Source of the DNA: Pipra filicauda | Lineage: Eukaryota > Chordata > Aves > Passeriformes > Pipridae | NCBI RefSeq assembly: GCF_003945595.2 | Contig: NW_024104140.1 | Location: forward strand, 372,001 to 436,000 | Direction: 5' to 3' | Length of the DNA: 64,000 nt | Shown: positions 13,061-26,068 of the stretch, in pieces | How the letters are laid out: the number at the start of each line of letters is the position of its first letter | How positions within the stretch are numbered: position 1 is the stretch's first letter | Position numbers and translations under genes: made by a program | Notes under the pieces: model-generated | What the model was told of the DNA's origin: nothing | The model's input: the letters and a program-made list of their open reading frames with translations, nothing else | The model's database searches: none

Positions 13061-16000
13061 CTCTTCTTCTGGCTGCATTATCAATGTCTGAAAATGTGGA
13101 GCGCCTGAGCCTTTTCCTGTTGCTGTGGGATTCTTAAAGCCTTTTTCCTGCAGAAGTTCTCTAGCACTTCATAATACACTTATCCAGCCTTTTCTAGAGG
13201 AACAGATTGGTGTTTGACAGCATTATTTTGCTGTCTCTTTTTCACAAATCTTTTAGAACTGAGCTCTGAAGACATGACTGAGAACTTACCTTGCAGTCAA
13301 ATTTAGATGGATTTGGCCTATGTGGTTTTAAAGACTGTTACAAAGCAGAGATGGAACACACTTCATTTTCTTTAAAGTCCCAGCTAAATGTGAAGGTATA
13401 TCTATGGTCCTGTACTGTTGTATGAAAGCAAATTTGTATTGTTATTTTTCATTGTCCAGCACAGAAATGTTTTAGCAGATCTTTGTACTTCTAAGCCAAC
13501 ATCACATTGGCTCTTTCTATTTCCTAAGATCCTATTTGGGAAAGAAATGGCTTATTTTCTGATGCTGAAACTGGTATTGAAATCACAACTTTGAATTTAG
13601 TCTCTTATAAGATATGTGTTATTAGCCAGAGTAAGACATCACTCCATAAATAGCGATCAAAAGAAATACACAGCAATGCCTTATTTTCCCAAAAAAGGAA
13701 AGGAGCATCTTCATTGAGTGGCTTTTTGATTAGCAAATAAAACCAAATTGTTGCATGATCTCTAACAGCACCTCATTCTTCAGCAGTAGCAGTGCCTTTA
13801 AATTACTTGATGACCTTTGCTTTGCTGTTAATTTCACCTGAGACTGTAAGCAAAATTTAAACAAGGGTCATCTGTGATGGATCGTTCTGTCCTGAGCAGT
13901 TCCACTTGGTGGTCTAGCAGCCATCAGACATTCTGCCTTTGTGTGTGTCAGATCACAATGCATGAAGGTGATTCTTGGAACCTTGCAATGTAAGCACCCA
14001 ATACATTAACTTCAAGAGGTGTAGATCATTTCTGCTCCATTGACTATTCCATGAAATTAGCTGTTAAAAGTACACTTGCAGGGCAGGTCACTTTGTGTCA
14101 GAAAAGAATGTTCCCTTTGGCCATTTGTAAAACTTAGCATTTGTTGGAGTGATGTTGAGAGTCACTAGGCATGACCAAATAAAATGCAACCTGTAAGAAT
14201 GTTGGGCTATTTGCTGTGGTAAAGTGGCTTATCACAATTGCTTTTGATTCATGTTAATTGAACATCATTTTTCATGCCCAATAGTGTTGAAGCTATTGGA
14301 AGTTTCACAGAACTTTGGTTTATGTACTTACAAGCACCTGTTGGCAATGTTTGGAGTCCTTATTACGCAGTATGAAACATGGTAACATTGATGTGAAGAA
14401 ATGCTTAATGCACCATCACATCACAAGAAATTGCAGAGCAAACAGTTGTATGGTTTGACTGATATAGAAACTCATGTACTGAGACTCCTGTCAATCATAA
14501 TTCCTCTACATATGATTATCTAAAAATGTAGATTCTAAGAGATGATTCAGTTCCAATGTGGTTTTGTTAGGTATGACAATGTGAAGGGACACAGGAGCAC
14601 TCCTGAGGTCACGACAGAAATCTGTCACAGAACCAACTCTGCTTTCTCTTTCTCCTTGTGCTTCTTTTTATTCCCAACACATCTTGATTTTCTCTCTATG
14701 TGCCCAAATCCATAAGCCTAAGTTGATGGACTACAGCAAGAAGGGAGGTTGTGAAAAGGGAAATGGCTGAGGAAAAAATAACATGCAACAACTTAGTGTC
14801 TCAAGAATTATTCCAATACACTAAACTAGTAAGTCAGGAGCTAGTATGCAAGAATAAAGGAACTTGTAACAGAATATAGGTAGCATCTTAATTTAAAAAA
14901 AGAGAAAGACAGAAGGGCACAATTAGTGAATGGCAGGCAATACAAATTTGGATTACGATATTATTCATTAATTACCATGATTTTACTAGCATTTCTTTAA
15001 TAGAGGCATTTTTAGTTTAAGTGTAGCAGATGGTGTATCTTGTAGTTCACAGTAGGAGATTGGCCATTATCTTGAGCAACCAGGTCTGAAGACATTTGGA
15101 GCCAATATACATAACTAAAGTTTGATTTTCATATGAGAATTTTTTGAGCCCGGGCAAGGCTGCACCAGCAGTACTAAGGAGATCAGGCTGGGTTTCTAAA
15201 AAGGTATCTGTGGGTAAAAGTAAGGTCAGAGTCATAGGGAGAGGTAATACTGTCTTTGGAACAAGTGGTTGTACCAGCTGAGGCCATCACATCTGTGACA
15301 CCTTATCTGCAACAGTGTGGAAAGTTTATTTGTCCCAGATATCAGATTATATGTCTGCAAAAGATCACACAACACGCAAAGAGATAGGGAGGTGGGGTGG
15401 GAAACCAAGCAAAGTGGTATAATCTGCTGAGGCTGGTGCACCTAGTAGAATATAATATAACTTTCTGTAAATCCTTTGATCGCCACATCAGCGCTGTTAC
15501 TGTCACAAAATGGAATTTAGGGTAGACATTCTCAAAAGCAGTTGAATCCCATTACTAAATGAGACTCAGTAGTACCACTCTTCTGGAACTCCTCTGTTCT
15601 TTTCCAAGACACAGTGCAGACCACATCTTAAAATTTTATTCAGTACAACTGACTGGAAAATCTAAGTCATTCATGATCATGGAATCTCAAAACCAGATGC
15701 TTTGAATTTTCTTCTATCACACTGTTGGAGTGCCTCATTGTCTGGTAATTTAGGTTTAACACTGTCTGAATATCTTCACTTTAATGTGCATGCTGGTTTG
15801 GTTACCCTGTTACTCCAGGTTTGCTCTTCCTCTTTCTCTCTGCTCTTCTGGGAGAACTGCTGTGCTAACATCTGATTCCAAGTTGCAATGTTGCTTTGCT
15901 TGTACTGTAGATTTCTTTCATTCAGTAGGAAGCCTTTTTGTTCAGAGCTCCTTGAAGTGACCGAGTGTTGGACATCAGTGAGAGTAGCGAGTGGTCCCCT

Positions 16001-16289
16001 GTCCCGCTGTCCCACATCCAGCCCATTGTGGGATCACTACAGGACTAAGCACATCCAGCTGCCCACACTGTGCCACCCACTGCCCTTGCCAGGAGGGCAT
16101 TGCCAGAGCTTCAAACCACCCTGCAGCAACAGCAGGTGCCAGAACAGATTCTCTTTTCAGAAGTAGCACAGTTTTCCAACATAGAATAGCTTGACTTCTG
16201 GTGAGTTGCATCCCATGAGTGGACCTATGCTGCATGTATAAGGAAGGAACGTTTGAAGTTGCTTCGAGCTAGGGGGAAAAAAAATCCCT
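13061..16289. other. Unique non-coding DNA; possible conserved non-coding element
   Basis: No gene seen. The part at about 13790-14330 is repeat-free, AT-rich and rich in homeodomain-type cores such as TTAATT and ATTA, a composition often seen in vertebrate conserved non-coding elements. That is only a resemblance, since conservation cannot be seen in a single sequence. Reading frames are all below 95 codons and unconvincing. Confidence 0.5.
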
Positions 16290-16390
16290 CCTAAGCTTCA
16301 TTTCCCAAGACTTCTACTAGGGCAGATGGAGGAGGGCTAGGGGCTCTCTGTACATACATACTTCGGTCTTTTGCTGTTTGTCCCCCACAG

Positions 16391-16441
16391 TCAGCTCTCT
16401 CGTGGTTTCCAGGCATGCCAGCTTTCCGCAGCAAGAAGAAG
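16391..16441 (+). other. Exon-like segment carrying a start codon (9 codons)
   Basis: An acceptor, CTGTTTGTCCCCCACAG, ends at 16390 and a good donor, AAG|GTGAGGT, begins at 16442. Between them lie 24 nt of possible 5' leader and then ATG at 16415. The ATG is followed by exactly nine codons, MPAFRSKKK, ending in phase 0 at the donor. A short first coding exon with a basic end would look like this. The start context is GGCATGC, with a purine at -3 (G) but C at +4. I do not recognise the protein, and short splice-bounded segments also arise by chance. Confidence 0.25.
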
Positions 16442-16584
16442 GTGAGGTGCACACCTATCTGTCTGCAGACTCTCCCCTGGCCACCACCAGGTCGTGGTGT
16501 AGCCAGTAGATGGCATGAGCAGCACAGACCGGCTCCGGGCAGCCTGGCACAGCCTGTTTGGGCTCCTTCTAGTGGGAACTCGAA

Positions 16585-16595
16585 CCCCCCCCCCC
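16585..16595. repeat. Poly-C run (11)
   Basis: Eleven consecutive C, followed directly by GCGGG. Long C runs are unstable and prone to sequencing length error. Any frame crossing this point, such as those at 16415-16630 and 16515-16808, is unreliable. Confidence 0.95.
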
Positions 16596-19375
16596 GCGGG
16601 CTCACAGGGTTACCTCCGGACTCCGCTTAGGATGCCCCGTCTCCACGCCCTGTGGACACGCTACGGGGGCAGCTCCTCTGCCTGCACGTCGCACAGAGGG
16701 GGTTTCTCATCTTTGTTGTGCTGTGTTCAACCCGACACCTGGTGGCACATCTCTTATCGCTCCAGGCGTTTTGGAAGGGTCGCGACGTCTGAAAGCACCA
16801 GCGTGTAAATTTGACGGGGCTGGGGGCAGCTACGTCGTGGGGTCCAAAAACAGCTAAAGAAAATAAAACAGGGTTTAACGAGCTGTCTGCTGCAACATAC
16901 GTCTGATAGCAGTCTTCAATGGCCCAGGCAGCACTTCTGAGGCAGGTCTCATCTCAGAACAAGGTCTGGTACCATTACCTCGTACTGTTTCTGTTTGCTC
17001 GACTCCCGCCATGAGAAAAGATATCAGGCTGCACAGCTCTGTCCTCCCTCAGCAGCTTCCTTATTCCATGGTGGACACCCGGGCTCGTCAGAACTGGCAT
17101 TTACTGCAAAGTCAATGTTGGTTTGCTCATCTTTAACTTTCAATGTGTTAACATCTATTCAAACAGGAAAATGGAGGCACAACATATGCATCTTTCTTAC
17201 CCACTTTTTAATTATTTTTTTTTTTCCAGTAAATACTTATCTCCTGATCACCTTTTAGCGTTATATTGTGCACCTTGAAACTTGCACCACACTCTGGCTT
17301 TTCAGTGCATTACACACTACTCACATAAAATCATAAACTATAAAACTGCCTCTGCACAAGTGGATTTGCGTCATGTACTTAAGAAGTAGGGTGCAGAAAG
17401 AAGGGCATGGGAAAGCCTATGCTGGAGAACATAGGGCTTCATGAACTCATGGGCTGACTGTCCGGTTGTTTTCAAGAACATGCATGTTTTTCCACCTGAA
17501 TAGTTTGGGTACTAAATCAGATGGCTTCTCAGGCACCCACTGATGTTAGCAAGGATGGAATTCTCTTCTACAGGAGGCTTCCTCAGTGTGTCCTAGACGG
17601 CGAGAGGCACAAGCCAGCCATGTCAGGTATTAAAGCAGATATAAATTATAAATGACAGAGTAGTGTTAGGCCAGAATACAATCTTAGAGACCATTAGAAG
17701 GGAAATATAGATAGGTAAGCTTGCTTCTTGTTCCTCCACAATGGATTTTGACCCACATTAGTAAAATTGCACTAGGGACAAATTTGACACATGACTTGTA
17801 AAAGTGGCTGGATGGAAAAACAAGACCAAGCCATGTTTTTCATGTAACTGGTTGTGCTTTGGCAAAAGTGTTGACTGTGATCTTAGTTAGTTAAATCAAT
17901 AAATTAGAATTTACTGAATGTATGGAGTTTTTCTAGACTAGAGAACTTTGCAGTAGCACTAAGCGCACTTGTTACTGAAAAATGGTCAGAAAAGTAACCT
18001 CTCTAACACTATGGTTTTAGTATTAGAAAGCAGGCATTCTTTATTTGGCACAGGATGCACGGGGGATATTTCCAAGCCTGTCATAAATACCGAGTATAGA
18101 AAAGCTCCTGTTTGTGTACCATATTTTATATACATATTCATTGATTTTCCCAGTATAAACATGTATATGATAATCATTTCCCTGAAGTCATTAACCTGCA
18201 TTCCCTCTCCTTTGCACATGCTCTCTTCTGTCCCAGGGGTCACTCTGGTGGTCTCTGGTGGTTCCTGATCCTGAAGTTAAATCTGACCACCCAATGAGCT
18301 CAGTGTTACTTCCCCAAATATGGAGCCGAGTTGGCACAACTAATCTAGTTATTTTTCACCTCCCTTTCTTGGTTAATGTTTAGCATAATACCCATTATGC
18401 AGTTCCATAGGCCAGTGATTTTACAAAATAATCATTGTCTTTTCCCTACCAGCTGAGCAAACAGTTATTCATCTGGCAACACAGTGATGCACTTATGTAT
18501 AAATTTCATGTCCTTTTGTATTTGATCTCTGGTTTGAGTCTTTTGGGTGTACTCCATGTTTAAAGCTGCATACTTAAAAGACCAAGAAGCATCTTGAAGT
18601 AAAACCTGAAATTCTTACTTGTTATCAGTCTAAAAAGTAAAACGGAGTGACACAAGTCCTGTATTGTAACAGAACAATGAATTCACCTGGAGGGGTGGTA
18701 CTGGGGTATGGGTGCTGGAGTAAATAAGTGCATCGTATTCTCCAGTCCAGAGTGAGTATTTCACCCATGTCACTCGGCTTTCTTTCCCTGGGAGAGAGCT
18801 CTTGGTCTCCTCTCACAGTTTTGAATACAGTCCTAAAAACAGGTGTTGTTTGGACAAAAACAGGTACTGAGGAAGGTATAAGGAATGACAGCATAGACAG
18901 TGGCTGAGAAGTTTTATTTCTAAGCAGAATGAAATTGGTGGTACACCAAGGCACAGTAGCCAGGAGACAGACTCAGGTAGGAGAAGTCAGCCTGGGGTGT
19001 TGTGAGTAACCTCGATGCGCATCTACACAACCCCTAGCAGCATTTTCATTGTGCTCATGTTAGACAACTCTCTTTTTCTAAGATGTCTGTTTCTGAGTAG
19101 ATATTTGATAAGACAAGCCAGACAGTCCCCAGTTGAGTTTTTCTTGGAATTATGATGTTGCTACTTCCCGAAATAGGATTTTTTTTATCTGCGAGTTCTC
19201 TCTTGGTTGCAAAGTAAACAAGTTAAGCTAACACCCAGGACGAAATCAGCAACATTTGGGACCACAAACCTAGTGGGTTCAGGTTTCAGCAAGAGCACAT
19301 TATTATAGCTTTTTATTGTATTTTTTTCCCCTCCAAAATTATGTTAGGCTTCATGCCAGCCAATTTTCAGTGTGG

Positions 19376-19390
19376 TTTTTTTTTTTTTTT
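19376..19390. repeat. Poly-T run (15)
   Basis: Uninterrupted 15 T. No retroposed body is recognisable on either side. Confidence 0.95.
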
Positions 19391-20783
19391 GTCTCCAAAA
19401 GACTTTCAGAGGTCTGAGCATCTTAGCCAGCTTGTGAATTTCTTCTTTGTTGCTTCTTAACTCCTACATTGTCACATACAAAGTCCCCTTTTACTGTTAG
19501 TCTTGCCAGAACATCTTAGAACCCCCTAAATCACCAGATGCCTTAAAACATACAGCACAGTTTGACAGTTTTCTCTCTACTTTCAGAGCTTTTGGGTTGC
19601 AGCTCTTGTGTCTTTCACCCTTCCCACGCAGCTGGGAAGTCTAGAAATTTCTTTATTTCTTCTTCATGAAAATGGAGCTTTTTGTCTAGCTTCTGTATCT
19701 CTACAGAACCTCTAGAGAACACAATGAAATTCTCAATAAAATCACAGGCATTGACACTATTGCTTGCTTGCTGCTTTGAAAGTCAGAAGTTTAAATTTTT
19801 ACTGTTGCCTAAAGTGCGTTAGCATGACTGTCAACTGAGATTTGTAGGAATTACCTAGCTGAAAGAGACTTCTGCAAGGAATATGAAGCTCATATTGATG
19901 TTGGTTCATACTCATTCACATTGTTAAACTGTTACATAGTGCAAATGACATGAGAAGTCATATTGTACCACAGAAATAAATTTCAGATTCTTACTCAAGT
20001 GACAATTCCCTTGTTTCTCAGACAAACTGTTTTTGCCACTTGCAGTTTAGAGATTTGCTTCAGCTTCGTGTACCACCTCCATGTCATAGTTTTACAATAG
20101 GGAATTACCATTTCTTGTTAGTTCTCCTAAACCATGCAGTACCTAAGATTCTCTGAAGTTGTATCCCTGTAGGGCCCTTGCACAGCAGGTCTGAAGTCAG
20201 AAGAGGTTTTTGTGTGTGACGGCAGCTCCCTCCGTGTGGGTAATCTGTGGAGCATGATCTCAGGTTCATTCCAGAATAGCACACAACAGGTGATAGTGTG
20301 TGATGTTACCTTTCTGTGTCACACATAAAAATGCACTGAAATCCAGGGCAGGCTCTCGGCAGACTGAGACTACTGTAATGCTGGAAGAGCAGGGATGTCA
20401 CCTGTGTTATTATTACACCTTTACAGATGGCCAAGAAGTTAACAACTATCCAGTGAATGAGGTCTTGGGGCTAATCGAAGAAACAACAGTGTTTTGAGCC
20501 CTTTAATTTTAACCATGTATGAAGTCATAAATAGTCTTTTATATCCAGGAAAACATTAAACACTTGGAGAAATGCAACACTGAGAAATACAGTACCTGAT
20601 ATTACCCAAGAGTACCTTTCATCTCACTGCTGTTAATCTGCAGCTTTTAATGACCAGCTTGGCATTATCATAAAAGCTCATCTCTAGCTTCTGTGCATTT
20701 TTAAATGAACACTTCCCTCTAAGCAGTAGATTATTTATGTTGCCTTTAAACAGTGGACCTGTAAAAGACTAAATGGCAGGGTG

Positions 20784-20798
20784 TTTTTTTTTTTTTTT
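20784..20798. repeat. Poly-T run (15)
   Basis: Uninterrupted 15 T within AT-rich unique DNA. Confidence 0.95.
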
Positions 20799-23700
20799 GC
20801 TAATAAAGTTGTTAGGTGCTTTGCTATGAAACTGATTTTGTATAAGCTTTCCTTCCCTTGTGGAACAGCTCTTGCTCGTCTGCTTGAGATCCTCAGTAAT
20901 GGAAGTGTGCCTACTTAAAGAAAATTATAGCCTTTAATGAGTGAGGAGAAGTCAAGTGATTTCATGTTAGGCTGACAGAATGAATTGAATATGTCTTCAA
21001 TATGGTGATCTGTAGTATGTAATGATTGTCCTGTCTACATCACTATTTTGGCAGGTGCAAGCTAAAATCCATTTCATAATGGAGAGGCAGAATCATCAGA
21101 TCAAAACATAAATACCTCCCCCAAGAAGCTGCTGAGGAGCAGGGGATATTGGGGGTGAGGGGTGGGATGGTAAGTTGGCCTTCTGGAAAAGGCCAAGAGA
21201 AGGCATTTTGTGTGTGTTTTGGTACGTAGAACTTGTTCAGTTTTTCTGTATGCACTGGTCCCTGGACAGAAACAACCACTGAAAATCTTAGCCTCCACAA
21301 TCTCAGCATAAATATCTGTGTGCCTTTTCAAGCAAGCAACATTTCCCTGGGAATTTGCTCTACCTCATAAATATTTCAGGTGGTCATGCAATCCTTTGTT
21401 GCTTGCCACAGCACTCTTGCCCCTCCCTAACCATCAAAACTTCCAAATGCCAAAAAGCTCTGCCTAACTTTTGAACACCTAAGGGAAAGGGCTACTGCAT
21501 CATCTACCAGCTGCTGATCAAGCAATCCTGGAAAACAGTGAAAAATTTAGAAGACAGTCATATTCTATGTCTGTAAAGTGGTAAGCAAGTTGGGAGTAGT
21601 CAGGATGGAATATGACCTGGAAGTAGTTGTAATATGTGAAATGAATTAATTGGATATCCCAAAAACACGGGGGTAGAGAAGGGTGAATGAATTTCAAGTA
21701 AGTCTCACAAGAAATTGCTTAAAAATTGAGATATTTTATATTGGAATAACAGTGTGTATGCTTCAGACTTTCTTCCCAGCTTCTTGATATGAAATTCCAG
21801 AATGGGTAAATTAGAAAGGATTCTAGGAACTGTTTTATCAAAAATATGTACTTAGGCTTAAGATGGGGCTGTTGCACAATTGGATTTTTACTGTGGAATG
21901 TGTATTATAATGTTCTGACTCCTTTCCTGTACTTCCCACCTACAAATTGCCATAAAAAAGTAAATATGCTCGGTAAACTAGGCCTGCTCCACACTTAGCA
22001 TTTTGCCCTTCAAGAGCAGCAAAGTGATTCTCTCCACTAGATAGGTCACTTTGGACAATGAACCATTGAGACTGATCATGTTCTCAGGTGGAGTTTTCTG
22101 ACCTGACAAGTACAAATAGACTGATATTTCTGACTTCAAACATGAATTCTGCAAAACACTGCAAGGTGCAGGTGGACATAGGGTATAATACTAAAAAAAA
22201 AAAAAATAAAGCAGTGTTACACCTGGCATCCTATGATCCATTTCACAGTAGTAATTCCAGTGTTGTTTCATTGCTGTGTAAATTAAACGTTCATACATCA
22301 ACAGTGTGGTAGCAAATGGAGTTTGATTATTCCATTGTTTCAAGTTGAAATATAGCTCTCAAGGGATATTTGTATTATTATGAAAGCTGGAAATGTAAAC
22401 CAGCATCACCATGCTTGCAGGTGTTTGGGTAAAGTAAGAATGCACTGCCCTGAAGAGGTCACAGATTAGACACAGGTTAGTACAGAACAGCTAACTGTAA
22501 GCATACTGTACACAAGAAATGGCAGATTATACTGAACCCCAAAATAATAGCTTTGAAAGACAATGCTCTGAAGCCACTTGGGTTTTTTTTCTGTCCTTCA
22601 GACTGAAAATATCATTTTACCATAGTACAGATCAGCTGAATTTAACTCAAACTAAGAGAAATTCCTGGTGGTGACAGTGGGAATTTGCAGTTCCAGAAGA
22701 CAAGAAGAAAGAAAGAAAAAAAAAAATCCCAAACAAGTGAAGTCTTGCTTGAAATCTTCCCCCCACCCTTTTTCTTTACTTGCTTTCAGAGTCATGAGGA
22801 GTATTCTTACTTAATTTTATGTTAAATATTTTTTAGATGTTCAGTTTAATTGCTAGTTTGTGTGATATTATCTGTGGTGATAAAGCATCAACCAAAAATC
22901 CAGAGCCATGCAGCAGTTTCTCTCTCCTAATTTCTTTTTGAACTTTGACTAAACTTTTTCCTCTGTGGAGAAAGTATCTGTGAATTATAATGACATCTCT
23001 TGGCAAGTGCTGTCTTCAGAATCATGTAGCTGTCAAAATATGTGATGAAGTCAAATGGCCTCAAGGGAGAAAAATATCATTCATCATCATGACAAGTGAT
23101 ATACCTCTGTGAGACAGTCTAACAGATTAAAGTTTGTCCCAAGAATCAAGAAACTTTAATGATGCAACTTTCTCGCTTCACAGCCTACTGACTGTGTCCT
23201 TCTTCCTCCTTTTCTTCCTTGCTCTGCACTTCACCCTAGACAATTTCACTGGTTTTGTGAACATGAGATTTTCACCTGAGATCCAGACAGACAGAAAAAA
23301 AGCCTGCTGTTTCCTTGTGGTGAGCCCATCCAGGGCTGTATCATCATCTACACTTTCCAAAAGGTTTTCCTTTTGCTTGGCCTGAGTCTCCCAAGGTGCA
23401 ATCCCTTGGCTGTTTCCCCTTGTTTTTCCACCTGCGACTGATGGCAAAGGTTCTTTGCAATGCCCTATAAATATTTTTAAGTTGCTACTGAAGCACCACA
23501 GTCTCGTCTTTCCTGACAAAACAAACCTATCTCCCTCACCCTCTTTTCCAGGTCACATTCAAGGCCCCTGACCACATTCACAAAATTAAACACCTCAGGA
23601 CTGAGATCTCTGAAACAGAACTGAAAGACTAAACAGTTTTGAGAATTTTATCCTCAAATTTGCTGTTGGCAGCTGTTCTGTGTGTGTTTGGTTTTATTTT

Positions 23701-24999
23701 TTCAAGTGGAAGACAGAAAAGAATACAAGGTACTAAATCTGGAATGCAGATATGGAAAATAGATATTTCTGCTATACAGGGACAGAAGATGACTGTATGA
23801 ACAGAGGTGAAGAAGAGCTGTGCTCCTTAATGAAATGTCTCTGTGTATGTTGTGCTAACAGTTAAGTCAGGTGGAAATGTTGGTTTTGCTTGAAACTCCT
23901 CACTGTCTGCCAGTGTTTCCCAGTGGGACTGTATTTTGATTCAGAGATGCTGCAGGAATTTTAAGGGATTGTTAACAGGAGCTGTGGTGTATGGGAATAG
24001 TCTCTTTCTTTGCTGTCTGTAGTATTCCCTACTGATGTGCTTTGATCTGGGCGTCACCTCCTTACACACTGAAGCGGTAGGTTGGAAAGGAAATAAAGTT
24101 AAAAGATTTCCCAGAGAGATCTTTCTCTGTGTTCTTGCAACTGAGTAGATGATGGCAATAAATAACAGCATCCTTGTCATGTCCAGAATAACATGGGCAT
24201 TCTTGCTTGTGTATCAAAGGAGGAACAGAAGCTCATCATTCCCATGCTCTGCTACTCCAAATGACGAGGCTCAGATGATCAAGCAGTAGCATCCTGATGC
24301 CTCTGCTGAGATCACACCGTCTGAGCTCAGGCTCCAGCAATACTGTACTGTAAAGTAAAATTTATAACAGCCAACAGGAGAAATTAAAGGATGCAAGGAT
24401 GGATCTGCAGGTGTATAGCTTGTTTATAGTAAAGCTAACCTATAGAGTTGATATTCTCAGTACTATTCCACCCTTGCTTCCTGATTAAGTTCCTTAAATT
24501 TGGGTTGTATTCAGTGCTTACATAACCACACAGAGTTTAACAGGATTACACCAGTGAAAAGTTTTGCCTGGAGAAGAGGGTAATTAACAAAAAACCTATT
24601 CATGCAACTTAATAGTTTACTGCCTGCAAGATGCCTTGAGTTCCTCCAGTGATGTCCGTACCAAAGCAATATATTATCATTAACTGCACTCTGGTGAACA
24701 CTGTAATTCAGAAGAAAGCTGAACACTAGTTGCCAATGTATCACAGCTTACAGTATCAGCTTGTTTGTTCCCATCTCCAGCAGCACTTGCGTGGTCACTT
24801 CTATGTTCAGTTTTTCTCTTTTCCACCACCTTGGCAGCAGAGTAAGAAAGCTGCAATATAATTAAATGATGCATCTAAGTACCAGGTGTTGTCTCCACTA
24901 TTACTTGGTAGGTGTTAAGTGCTGCAGTAGGATGGGTTCAGCAACCTGTTCAAGATGACGTGTGTCTTGATGTGTTTCTGTGCTAAAACGTGCCTGAGC

Positions 25000-25999
25000 C
25001 ACCAGAATTTTTCACTAGAGGTAGACATGAGTGTAAGCATTTGCAAGAAGGAAAGGGAGGCTGTAAATCTGCAGTTTGCCACACAGCAAGGTAAATTGCC
25101 TTTTACAGCTCTTTGTGCTGCCACATCCTCGATTTGGTATAAAGCATGCTTGGATCATTCTGATATCAGAAACCTACTTGGATGGAGGACTTGCTCTCTG
25201 GGTACAAGGAGCCAGAACAAGTGCAAACCTTGGAGCTCTGGCAAGGTAGAGGTATCCTGACCCATATGGGTCTTTCTTATATGAAACCCTGAAACAGTTG
25301 TTCGAAAAAGTGCATGCTGATCCACCTGCAAAGCATCAGGTCAGTTGGTAGCAACCTCAGCCTTCATGAGTGATGGCTACAGCTTCTGGCTTTGGGTGGA
25401 GAATGCTCATCCATGTGAGAAGCCTTGTGTTGCAAGGAAAACATCACAAAGCAGTGCTTGTGGCCTGTGTGGTCTGGAGGAGGTCAGAGGAGGTCACAGC
25501 CTTGAGCTGCTGTGGTTGCACCCTGTTCAGGGCAGCAGTTTTGAAGAGAGGAAAAGTGATGTCTGTGAGAAGGGAAAAAGGTGGGAGAGGGAATTGGCTC
25601 CAGATGAGGTGTCAGACACGGCCTGGATGAGGGCCAGCTTCAGAAAAGCTGAGAAATCCTCTGCTGTGAAAACAGGAAGGCAACTGTCCTGGGATACTCC
25701 ACCTGAGAATTTAGTGCCCACAGCAGAGAGGTGATGAGCCTAACTTCTGGATCTCTCTGACATGAAGGTATGCAGAACAGGGGCTGAACTCTGTGGAAAC
25801 AGAGTTAACAGAGCAAGTATTTAGGACAAGGGTTTGACTTAGCCCTGCTGCTGAAAATCCTCTGCTGTTGTCATGGAAGATAAAAATCTGCAAGAAGCAG
25901 ATACAGGAACTGCAGGGAGCAGGTGTTTGGTCGCAGGGGTAAATGGTGAATCTACCATCGTGGGGGAGTTAACATATACATGGGCTGTGATATGTCCTG
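25000..25999. other. GC-richer island with a 129-codon frame, unrecognised
   Basis: GC content is above the surrounding DNA and the stretch runs directly into a CR1 3' tail at 26000-26068. It may therefore be the body of an old, unrecognised repeat sharing that tail, or simply unique sequence. A plus-strand frame at 25345-25734 (129 codons, starting MVATSAFMSDGYSFW) is the longest open frame here. It shows no motif, signal peptide or membrane segment, and another long frame overlaps it, so I do not call it a gene. A perfect 14-bp palindrome (GACCCATATGGGTC) lies at 25259-25272. Confidence 0.4.
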
Positions 26000-26068
26000 A
26001 CTGCCCATGTCAGGAGGGATTGGGACTAGATGATCCTTAAGGTCCATTCCATTTCTATGGTTCTATGA
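26000..26068 (+). mobile_element. CR1 LINE, short 3' tail fragment
   Basis: GGGATTGGGACTAGATGATC followed by CTTAAGGTCCATTCC and then TTCTATGGTTCTATGA is the typical final 60 bases or so of CR1. Nothing upstream is recognisably CR1, so this is either a very short insertion or the end of a heavily decayed copy. It carries no coding part. Confidence 0.78.

Larger units (their letters stand above)
16290..16860. promoter_or_regulatory. Small GC- and CpG-richer patch
   Basis: GC content and CpG frequency rise clearly above the flanks, with most CpG between 16540 and 16850 (for example CCCGCGGG at 16593, GGTCGCGACGTC at 16778). A run of 11 C lies at 16585-16595. In vertebrates such patches can be weak CpG islands, alternative promoters or exons. 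The patch includes the exon-like segment at 16391-16441. I see no clear TATA box. The extent of the patch is approximate. Confidence 0.3.
16861..24999. other. Unique non-coding DNA, no gene recognised
   Basis: No frame above 113 codons and none with a recognisable family. AT-rich, with T runs at 17215-17227, 19376-19390 and 20784-20798 and an A-rich purine tract near 22700-22727. The part at about 20560-20780 is repeat-free with many ATTA and TTTAAT motifs and could be a conserved non-coding element. An acceptor-like tract ending in CCAG at 17229 has no donor partner nearby. Confidence 0.6.
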
